A stretch of 64,000 bases of DNA from Flammeovirgaceae bacterium SG7u.111 (GTDB taxonomy: Bacteria > Bacteroidota > Bacteroidia > Cytophagales > Flammeovirgaceae). The position numbers and the translations under genes are program-made. Position 1 is the stretch's first letter, and each line of letters opens with the position of its first letter. The notes below the pieces were generated by a model. The model saw only the letters and a list, made by a program, of their open reading frames with translations, ran no database searches and was not told the DNA's origin. The stretch spans positions 2,743,635 through 2,807,634 of the forward strand of contig CP139021.1 of the NCBI GenBank assembly GCA_034044135.1. Reading direction: 5' to 3'. Below, one piece after another: positions 1-7,605 of this stretch.

Positions 1-747
1 GAGCTTTCCCATTTGAGCCAGTGCTGGTACGCTCATGAACAAATCGTCCAGCCAGAGGGTGTTGGGTAGTGGTCGGTTCCTTGCCAATGTTCCATCTTCT
101 AAGCGGAACTGCTTGTTGCTGATGTAGTCTATGTAATTATCGATCACGGGTTGTAACTCCACTTCCAAGCCAGTCCTTTTTACCTTGATGAAGGCGGCAC
201 AGATTGCCCCAGCATCGTCAAGGGCATGAGGCTCTAGTACTGAGCGAAGTGGCGTTTTTGCTTCTGGGAACTTCTCTTTCAGTTTTCTGTACTTATCTGC
301 CGCATAGGCAATGAAAGAAATTCTGCTATTTACATAATCTGTGTATGCATTTTTTCCTGTTGCTTTTCCGGCAGCTAGCATTCCTGCATAAGTCACGCCC
401 CATTCGTAACTCAGGAGTCTATAATCGCCTTTTTCCAAGATGGCATTGTCATTCGGTTGGGAAAAATCAGTAATCTCTTTTCCTGTTTTTTCATTGATCA
501 CTCGGGTAGGGGTGGTTGCTTCCAAGTAGCGATAGACTCGATTGATCACCGTTTCCACTTCCTCTGTACTGGGCACTACATACGGAGTAGGGTACTTAGG
601 TTGCAGCATGTGCAGCGGCGTGTTGGAATCGGTAATGGGCTCTTTCTTCTGCCCAAAAAGCAATGCACTGTGGAGGGCAAAAAGCAATAATATAAAACTG
701 ATTTTTTTTGTTGGGTAGTTGAATTTGACCATTTTGTACATTTTCAT
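1..747 (-). CDS. GH105 (GH88-like) unsaturated glycuronyl hydrolase, 3' end outside window
   Basis: The leftward reading frame is open from the ATG at 747 to the window edge (249 residues seen). The N-terminus is a basic, hydrophobic export signal ending near FGQKK. The body reads as an (alpha/alpha)6 barrel of the GH88/GH105 type. A LDD motif lies at 176-178, and the RNRPLPNTLWLDDLFM stretch (223-238) carries the family WLD motif, with D234 the likely catalytic residue by analogy with YteR. These enzymes hydrate the 4,5-unsaturated uronic acid that polysaccharide lyases leave on rhamnogalacturonan or ulvan oligosaccharides. It is the distal visible gene of a leftward set with the DUF4450 protein and a SASA esterase. 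In-frame ATGs at 741 and 732 are alternative starts, and no Shine-Dalgarno site is visible. Confidence 0.85.
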   Translation of the reverse strand, partial: MKMYKMVKFNYPTKKISFILLLFALHSALLFGQKKEPITDSNTPLHMLQPKYPTPYVVPSTEEVETVINRVYRYLEATTPTRVINEKTGKEITDFSQPNDNAILEKGDYRLLSYEWGVTYAGMLAAGKATGKNAYTDYVNSRISFIAYAADKYRKLKEKFPEAKTPLRSVLEPHALDDAGAICAAFIKVKRTGLEVELQPVIDNYIDYISNKQFRLEDGTLARNRPLPNTLWLDDLFMSVPALAQMGKL

Positions 748-832
748 ATTTTTTTCATTTAGTAACTTGTAAACTAAAATTTCGTGTTTTTTTAATAAAG
801 CCTATTGCTGATTTGCTGCCGTAATTGATTGT

Positions 833-982
833 TGCTGACGGTCCGCCGCTGCGGTTTCTTGTTACTAGTTGTTAGTTTTTTCTTAAAAAAAATCTTTCGC
901 TTTTTAAGAAAAAAAACAGTTAATCAACTCATTACTTAGTCGAAACTAGTAACCCGCAACTAGCATCTAGTAACCGTCAGCA
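833..982. repeat. nested palindromic element in the 748-1064 gap
   Basis: The 317-bp gap between the GH105 and esterase genes contains three nested perfect inverted repeats: 10 bp (833-842 with 973-982), 10 bp (861-870 with 944-953) and 14 bp (876-889 with 901-914). Direct copies of CTAGTAAC also occur on the right arm. The RNA from either strand would form a long hairpin. It could be a MITE-like or REP-like repeat, or a processing/stability hairpin between co-transcribed genes. No target-site duplication or transposase is visible. The rest of the gap holds nothing recognisable. Confidence 0.65.
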
Positions 983-1064
983 GGGTCTAAAAATTAAAAT
1001 AATAAGCATCATTAAAACACTCGGTTATTTAGTTTATAGTGTATTTAGTAGCAATAAAAAGTCT

Positions 1065-2642
1065 TTACCGTTTTCCTGCAGTTGGTCCATAAAAAGCATC
1101 CGTCCTGAACGGTGAAGCAGGTAAGCCACTTTCATTTGTCAGGTTTGGATTCTTAGGGTTGCTGTTGAAGGCATAGCGCACAGCAATAGGTTTTGGAACT
1201 TGCTCCGACCAAACCTCAACCTTGTCTTTGCTAATGATTTTTGCCTTTGCCCAGTACCAGTTTTTATCTGCACCTGCGATGGCAAACTCTGCCAGTTCTT
1301 CACCATCTTTGGTTTTTAATCTTTCTCCCACTCCGTCAAACTGGAGAATGATTTTATCTCCCATCACTTTTTGCTCCTTGAACATCGGACCACTGGGCAG
1401 CAGCTCTTTACCATAGACTTTTGCTAAAGCCCATGTGGCCATTCTTTTGCCCACGTCCAATTTATTATGAGGGTGAATATCATGGGCTTCACCGATGTCA
1501 ATAGTGACGATTAGTCCCATGTTTTTACCATTTACAACTGTAAGGCGATGGGCTTCGCGAAGGTGTGCCCAAGCATTATCTGTGGGTTCTTCTTCAATAT
1601 CTCGGTAGTTTGGAAGCTGGACGATGCCAAAAGGGAAATCTCCCTGCTCCCATTTCTCCCTCCAAGATTGGACGAACACTGGCATCAGTAATCCGTATTG
1701 TTCAGCCCGTTCTTCGTTCGACTCGCCTTGGTACCAATACGCTCCACGGATGGAATATGGAATAAGTGGCTCAATCATGTTGTTGTAGATCGAAGAGGCA
1801 ATTCTATAGTCTCGCAAAGCATCGGGAACTCTAGGTTGGCGAGGTGCTTTTGTGCCATTTGCTTTAGCTTCTTCAGCTGCTTTTTTCCACTCAGCTATAT
1901 CCTTGTCGTATTGGGCTTGCACCACAGGTCTTGCTGCAGCCCATAATTCCGTGCGCTCCACACATGGGCGGAAATCGTCGGAAGCCAGTAAATACTCTTC
2001 GGGCATCCAAGCCTCCACTTGCGAACCTCCGTAGGAAGCATTGATCAGTCCGATGGGGATATCCAAGGCTTCCTGTAGTTCTACACCAAAATAATAGCCC
2101 ACCGCACTGAACTCTCTTATTGATTCAGGATTGCATGTCTCCCAAGTAGCCAACTGTCCTCTTTTATGATGGAAAGCAACTTTTCTGTTTACATTGAAAA
2201 GGCGAATATTAGGCTTGTCAGCCGAGGCAATAACCGCTTCGCCATCATTGGTTTTTTCCAAAATCAATTGCATGTTTGATTGGCCTGTAAGCAACCAAAC
2301 TTCCCCGATCACAATCCCTTCAAGCTCAATCGTATTATCACCTTTAATCACCATTGTTTGGGGGCTTGCATTTACTGGCATCGGCTTGAGGCGAACTATC
2401 CATTTTCTGTCTTCACTTGCTGTGGCTTGCAGTGTTTGCCCAGCAAAATTCACGGTAATTTTTTCTCCAGGGTTAGCCGTCCCCCAAATAGGAACGGGTT
2501 GGTCTCTTTGCAAAACCATATTGTTACAAATGATATCGGGTAGGATAACTGCTGCCTCCAGCGAGGTGGCGGCACATATTGCAACTATCCAAATCAGATA
2601 TTTCCACGCATAGGCTTTCCTTGTTGTTCTATTCATTTCCAT
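1065..2642 (-). CDS. SASA-family (sialate O-acetylesterase-like) carbohydrate esterase
   Basis: This 525-residue exported protein has an N-terminal signal (hydrophobic 13-30). The SASA/SGNH fold carries the nucleophile motif GQSNM with Ser122, the block YWYQGESNEERAEQY in the middle, and a late DIHPHNK block that supplies the Asp/His part of the triad. The family removes O-acetyl groups from glycans; despite the name, most Bacteroidota members act on plant or algal polysaccharides. It lies 76 bp downstream of the DUF4450 gene in the same leftward set and upstream of the GH105 gene, which suggests joint action on an acetylated uronic-acid-containing glycan. A second ATG at 2636 is possible. 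Confidence 0.88.
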   Translation of the reverse strand: MEMNRTTRKAYAWKYLIWIVAICAATSLEAAVILPDIICNNMVLQRDQPVPIWGTANPGEKITVNFAGQTLQATASEDRKWIVRLKPMPVNASPQTMVIKGDNTIELEGIVIGEVWLLTGQSNMQLILEKTNDGEAVIASADKPNIRLFNVNRKVAFHHKRGQLATWETCNPESIREFSAVGYYFGVELQEALDIPIGLINASYGGSQVEAWMPEEYLLASDDFRPCVERTELWAAARPVVQAQYDKDIAEWKKAAEEAKANGTKAPRQPRVPDALRDYRIASSIYNNMIEPLIPYSIRGAYWYQGESNEERAEQYGLLMPVFVQSWREKWEQGDFPFGIVQLPNYRDIEEEPTDNAWAHLREAHRLTVVNGKNMGLIVTIDIGEAHDIHPHNKLDVGKRMATWALAKVYGKELLPSGPMFKEQKVMGDKIILQFDGVGERLKTKDGEELAEFAIAGADKNWYWAKAKIISKDKVEVWSEQVPKPIAVRYAFNSNPKNPNLTNESGLPASPFRTDAFYGPTAGKR

Positions 2643-2718
2643 TCTCTTGATTCCTAGTTATTATCTATCAAATTTGTTCTTGTTTGCTGTTGAGAAGACA
2701 AAAGTGCCTACTCGTTTT

Positions 2719-5700
2719 TCATCTTTTTCTTACCAATGTTGCACTCATTAATCCTATGATCACGTCGTTAGCCACTGTTTTTATTTCCAACTTTTTTAAA
2801 GTTTTCGAAGGGTTAAGTGGCAAATCGAGAATAGTTGCCGCACCTCCTTCAATTCCAAAATCACTGAAACCTTTGAGCTTTGTGTATGTATTGAAATTCC
2901 TTTTTGTTTCTCCGGTTTTCAAGAGAACCCGGTAAGGCTTCGGGTGACCGATGTCAAACGCATATCGATCTTGGTAATAATCTTGTTCTATCGGGTACCA
3001 AGTTTCGGGGTTGCTCAAGGCTAGGCGTTCTTCCGAGCCATCGGAATAGTGCACCACCACTTCTCCGTTGGTGAATCTGCTTTGCATAGGATTGGTGGTG
3101 CCTGCCATCATCACATAAAGATGCGAAGCGTTCCCAATGAGCGGGATACTTGCCGAATTAGGATAATTATCCCACAGGGAAGTGAAAATGATATTGGCTG
3201 AATGTGGTTCTGAGGGTGTGGAGAGTGATGTGCCAAATGGCAATTGGAACATGCCGGTTTTTTCCACCTTTTTTCTTAATCCTGTATCGTCTATTTGCGG
3301 TTGAACCAAAGTGTAGCACCAGTTCCCTACACCTTGCCATGGGAGCTGCAAAGTGGTGCTGGTGGGTCGGGGGGAAAGGTATTTGTTCTCAAAAATTTGG
3401 GTAATATCTTCGTTGAAATACGCCCTCAAATCTACACTCTCTTCCTCAGTCATAGCTTTGTTGTTTATTTCCCAATTGATTACTGTTCCTTGGGTTTCGT
3501 AGTTATTCTCTCCTTGGAAATGGATTGCGTTTGTCCCCGCAAAAATTCCTTCCGAAACATTAATTTCTTTCGATGATTCTCCAGCTTTTAGTTCAATAGG
3601 TATTTCTGTATTATTATCATAATTGATAGTCAATTTTCCTTTTAAAGTTTCTTGGGAGTGGTTTTTCAATTGGAATAACAATTGGTTTTTTGGTTGCTGT
3701 TCAGCGGCAACTATTTCTAGTTTGTTCACTATAATAATATCAATTGGCTGCCACCAAGTTATAGAGCCTTGCTTCAATTTTATGAATGCAGTGTGGTGGC
3801 CTTGCGTTCCAGTTACCTGTGCTTTGAGCTGGTTTTGATGTGTATCAATGTCTTTTAAAATTCCTTGTGGATCAAAAACTTCGATCAACTCAGCATGGGT
3901 GCTTTTCAATGCCAAATAATCTCCTTGAGCTATTTTTGAAGCATATTTAAGATGTTCTATTTGTTCAGTTCCCCATTCAATTTCAATCCTGTATGTTGTT
4001 TGTTTGCTGATGGGAATGGCAATTTCTGGCTTGCCAATAGCAGTTTCTACCACCTGCCAATTCGCTGTTTTTCCGTTTACTTTTACCGACTTTATTTCTG
4101 CCTGCCTTGCGCACAGTTGCAGCTTCAGTTGCATGTTTTTGGGGAATGTAGGAGTGATTTGATAATGATCTATCAAACCTTTTCGCTGGAAGTTGAATTG
4201 GATATCAGGGGTTTTCAGCGAAGCATTTTCCCAATCGCTGGGAAAGCCCGGTTTGATGGTGAGCGTATCTGACAGAGCGTTGGGCAATATCCCAAACAAA
4301 CCTTCCACCACGGTTCGTGCCGCCATGCCAATGGGGTCGGAAAAATCCCTGTACAATTCTCCTCTGATGGCGTCGTAGTAGGGGAGTTGCCCGAAACCTC
4401 CCGCACAGGAACTGAGGTACATGCTTTCCATCAGGGCACTTTTCCAAAGGATAAATGCTTCTTGGCTTTGTCCCGCTTGCCAGTACGCCAAGGAGGTATG
4501 CAACACTTCTGCAAGTGCCACATTATTTACCGACCAAGTGTAGGGCAGCCAGTTGGTTGTAGAAACGGTGTGGTAAGTATTTGCTTCAATGCCATGTGCT
4601 TCCACAGGAATGTGCGGGATTTGGGTGTCTACATAACGCATGGTTTGATAGGCTTGGAAAGGATCGGGAACTTCCGAGTCGAGGGAGTGATACACCGTCC
4701 ATAAGCCTGCTGCGGGATGAACTTTCTGCAAACCAAGCAAATCTTTGTATTCGGCAAAATGCCCCTTTTTGGGTAGCCAAAGGTGCTTTTGCATGGCTGC
4801 CAAAATCAGCTCAGCTTCTTGTTGGTAAGGGCTAGGGTCTTTCCCTATTTTCTTTGCAATGGTGGCTGCAAGTTTGTTGGCTTTATAATTATATGCTGAA
4901 GAATGCGTGACACCGCCACCGCTGTATTGCAAGGCATCGCTTGCCCAAATGCAGCAATAGGCATCGTACAAGCCATCTCCGTCTGCATCGTAGTTTCTTT
5001 TTTCCCAAGCCAAGTGTCGTTCTAGCGCTTCCCATATTTCTTTGGCAAAGTCCAAATCTCCTGTCCAGTTGATGTGCCACAAAAGCTGGTCGAAGAACAC
5101 CAAGTTCATGTCGTAATGGTGCGGGCGGAAATCGCCATTGGGGTTGCGGCAAATGTATCCGCTGCTGAACATCGAAGTTCCCATTTTTTCGGTTTGCCTG
5201 GCCCAGTGCTTAGCCGTGTCGGGCACTACAGGACCTACAGCAGGGGAGGTGACTTGTGATTTTAGGTAACTTCTGAATTGCATTTTAGCCCTGTCGTGCC
5301 TGCCCATTCTGTCGGCTGCATAAGCTGCTCGCCAGCCAGGAATCCGCATCCGCCAGGCAATTGCCCCATGCAAATAGGTAGGGTCTTCCCACACACCATC
5401 TTCCGCTACGCTCAAGGCTGCACCTAGGGTATTGAGGTAAGGGTCGGGCGTGTGTATCTCAATTTGTTTGCTTAGCTTTTGCCGAGCCTGCTCCGCTTGC
5501 TCAACTTCCTTGGGCAACGTTTTGTAAGCGATGTACTCAATGGTCTGCGGATTGTACAGTGAGAAAAATGCTTCTCCATTTAGCTCTTTACTTTTTAATA
5601 AACCTGCTAATACTGGCTGCTCATCCCCTTCAGAATTCCAAAGTTCGGTTGGGGAATTTTGTTGCTTAGCATCAGCAATATTTGTGGAAGATTGAGGAGG

Positions 5701-6435
5701 GAAGATACCTGCGAATTTTCGGATGGAGGCTAGGCCTGCGTTAGTTTTGCTTTCCTTAATCGATTGAAAACCCTCTTCGCTTATTTTCTTGTTCGTGTTG
5801 AAATATACCTCAAAGGTATTTCCATTTACTTTGTAAAAATTTTGGTTACAATATTCAGGTTTGAGGTAAAAACTCGATTCTGGATCTGCTCCAATATCCC
5901 CATTTCGGCTGAACTTCTTACCGCTCACGCCTCCGTAGACCCAGCATATATCTATTAGATTTACTTTTTCTTCAAACTTCATTTTGAGAAGTAGCCCTTC
6001 TGCTTCAGCCATTGCCCAAACACTCAAATGCAATTTGCCTTCTCCCAGCAAGGAGTCTGAAATTTCATAGTGCATGCTTCCGGCTCTGTACCTTGCAATA
6101 ATGTTGTCGGCTTCAATCAACCATTTGCTGTTTTCGCCAGAAACCAAACCAAATTTCAAGTTGCCTCCCATGCCTGGAAGGTACTGGGCAAACTCAGGCA
6201 AATCACCTGCTTCTACTCGGTAAGCAGTATTTGTGCCGTACAGGGCACGGTTAAATCTTTTGTTTCCATTTGTGATTACAAAGTCTTCCCCATCAGGTAA
6301 GTACCGTATGCTTCTTTCAGTATTGTGCCACCAGTCTCTTTCAGGTGTATCTGTATTTTCATACTGTACATTTTGTTGAATGCACGCATTGAAAAAAAGT
6401 AATAGAATGGTGAGGTAGTGCTTTTTCAATTTCAT
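2719..6435 (-). CDS. DUF4450 lipoprotein, putative (alpha/alpha)6-barrel glycoside hydrolase
   Basis: This is a 1238-residue lipoprotein (lipobox FNAC, Cys18). The N-terminal part (about 30-250) matches the DUF4450 style, with the motif NGNKRFNRALYGTN and a YLPGMGGNLKFG block. A helical barrel follows at about 330-760 (AAYAADRMGRHDRAK, WHINWTGDLDFAKEIW, DADGDGLYDAYCCIW), resembling the toroid of GH63/GH78/GH95-like enzymes. The remaining 450 residues look like beta-sandwich domains. I infer a glycosidase acting at or near the cell surface, but the substrate and catalytic residues are not evident. It is the first gene of the leftward set with the SASA esterase and GH105. Confidence 0.7.
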   Translation of the reverse strand: MKLKKHYLTILLLFFNACIQQNVQYENTDTPERDWWHNTERSIRYLPDGEDFVITNGNKRFNRALYGTNTAYRVEAGDLPEFAQYLPGMGGNLKFGLVSGENSKWLIEADNIIARYRAGSMHYEISDSLLGEGKLHLSVWAMAEAEGLLLKMKFEEKVNLIDICWVYGGVSGKKFSRNGDIGADPESSFYLKPEYCNQNFYKVNGNTFEVYFNTNKKISEEGFQSIKESKTNAGLASIRKFAGIFPPQSSTNIADAKQQNSPTELWNSEGDEQPVLAGLLKSKELNGEAFFSLYNPQTIEYIAYKTLPKEVEQAEQARQKLSKQIEIHTPDPYLNTLGAALSVAEDGVWEDPTYLHGAIAWRMRIPGWRAAYAADRMGRHDRAKMQFRSYLKSQVTSPAVGPVVPDTAKHWARQTEKMGTSMFSSGYICRNPNGDFRPHHYDMNLVFFDQLLWHINWTGDLDFAKEIWEALERHLAWEKRNYDADGDGLYDAYCCIWASDALQYSGGGVTHSSAYNYKANKLAATIAKKIGKDPSPYQQEAELILAAMQKHLWLPKKGHFAEYKDLLGLQKVHPAAGLWTVYHSLDSEVPDPFQAYQTMRYVDTQIPHIPVEAHGIEANTYHTVSTTNWLPYTWSVNNVALAEVLHTSLAYWQAGQSQEAFILWKSALMESMYLSSCAGGFGQLPYYDAIRGELYRDFSDPIGMAARTVVEGLFGILPNALSDTLTIKPGFPSDWENASLKTPDIQFNFQRKGLIDHYQITPTFPKNMQLKLQLCARQAEIKSVKVNGKTANWQVVETAIGKPEIAIPISKQTTYRIEIEWGTEQIEHLKYASKIAQGDYLALKSTHAELIEVFDPQGILKDIDTHQNQLKAQVTGTQGHHTAFIKLKQGSITWWQPIDIIIVNKLEIVAAEQQPKNQLLFQLKNHSQETLKGKLTINYDNNTEIPIELKAGESSKEINVSEGIFAGTNAIHFQGENNYETQGTVINWEINNKAMTEEESVDLRAYFNEDITQIFENKYLSPRPTSTTLQLPWQGVGNWCYTLVQPQIDDTGLRKKVEKTGMFQLPFGTSLSTPSEPHSANIIFTSLWDNYPNSASIPLIGNASHLYVMMAGTTNPMQSRFTNGEVVVHYSDGSEERLALSNPETWYPIEQDYYQDRYAFDIGHPKPYRVLLKTGETKRNFNTYTKLKGFSDFGIEGGAATILDLPLNPSKTLKKLEIKTVANDVIIGLMSATLVRKR

Positions 6436-6997
6436 TAGTGTTACTGGGTTGTGAGTATCGCTTTGTTGCTTCTGTAGGAAGAAACCATATGTTTTATCGG
6501 CAAATTCTGGACACGCTTTATAGCATGTTTCCTTAAAAATTTAGTTTGCCAATAAAAGTAGTTTCCAACACTCAAGGGTATTGGATGAAGATGTCAGCTC
6601 TCGTTTATTTTTTTGTAGGGTATTGACGTGTACCGAAGAAAGTTTCCGAAATGATTTTCAAGAATCCGTCATTTTTTTCTTTTGTACCAAGGGAGAAAGA
6701 GGAGTGAAGAGCAGGAGCTGAGCTGGAAGAACTCTGGCTTTTGACAAGTAATAAGTGTGAATTATACATTTTCATAGTTTGTTATTTGTGATTTGTAATA
6801 AAAACGCTGTATTACAAATAGTTAACTGGGTATGTTAAAGCAGCAATTTAAAAAAGAAATTTTGTCTTTTAAAAGAAAAAGTGGGAATACGAAGGGCAAC
6901 TTTATTTGTCTGACCTTGTCCTGAAATGCTGCTCGCGGCTTTCTATTGAGCGGCAAAATACTTAAGATTGTTGTATTGATAAGTGAATTGTCATAAT
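6436..6997. other. intergenic gap with one small inverted repeat
   Basis: This region separates the leftward DUF4450 gene from the rightward sigma/GH43 chimera. A 9-bp perfect inverted repeat (6791-6799 with 6811-6819, 11-nt loop) is the only clear structure and could be an operator or a weak hairpin. No convincing gene, -7 box or intact mobile element was found. Confidence 0.4.
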
Positions 6998-7507
6998 ATG
7001 GAAATGAAAGCAACTAGCGAAAATAACGATAGACCGGTTCGGTATATCGGGGATACTACAGGTTTGGTAGAAGATTGTATCCAAGAGGTGTTTATTTATT
7101 TGAGGAAGAAGAAGGCAAACTTGGGCAATACCAATTCCATAAGGTTCTATTTGTACAAAGCCCTTCATTCAAAGATACTTCGTACCTTGTCAGGCAAGAG
7201 CAAAATGTTTGTTTCTTCCAATCTCTTAGAAGGGTATAATTTCCAGCTCAACCTTTCCTACAAAACCCTGCTTATTAAAAACCAGATAGATGAGGATGCA
7301 AGATACACACCTACTATCGAATACCACAATGGAACATTTTACATAGCCTGTATCGAAGTTGAAAATGAGCTAGATGCATGCCACCTAAGTACCGAAACTG
7401 CTGAAGGTTTTACAGGCTGTCTTTATGGAATGTACGCTTTTTCGGCTGAAGATGTGAGAGGGCTTACCGCTACCTACAACTGGTTTGAATATGAGGGGAA
7501 TGATTAG
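6998..7507 (+). pseudogene. chimeric remnant: ECF sigma-70 fragment fused to two GH43 fragments
   Basis: The frame is open but composite. Approximate positions are 7041-7297 for sigma-70 region 2 of an ECF factor (LVEDCIQEVFIYLRKKK, then IRFYLYKALHSKILRTL), without its N-terminus and without region 4. A short GH43 first-blade piece follows at about 7298-7363 (YTPTIEYHNGTFYIAC). The C-terminal sandwich of the same type of enzyme follows at about 7364-7504 (HLSTETAEGFTG, GMYAF, NWFEYEG). The five-bladed catalytic domain of GH43 is almost entirely missing, so neither activity can survive. I read it as a deletion scar left by collapse of a sigma-factor gene and a GH43 gene. A GTG at 6983 could extend the frame by five codons. 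An assembly chimera is the alternative. Confidence 0.75.
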
Positions 7508-7605
7508 GCTTTTGATCAAAGTTTAAGCTTTCGGTAAAATATGTTTACTTTTTAATCAAATAAGAAAAGGCTACGCCATCTATTTTTTAACAACCAACAA
7601 TACAA

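Noticed and set aside
457-690. Plus-strand 77-residue frame
   Set aside because: It is antisense to the GH105 gene, which has clear family motifs on the minus strand; the product has no recognisable pattern.
6998-7507. Functional ECF sigma factor or functional GH43 enzyme
   Set aside because: Sigma region 4 and nearly all of the GH43 propeller are missing.
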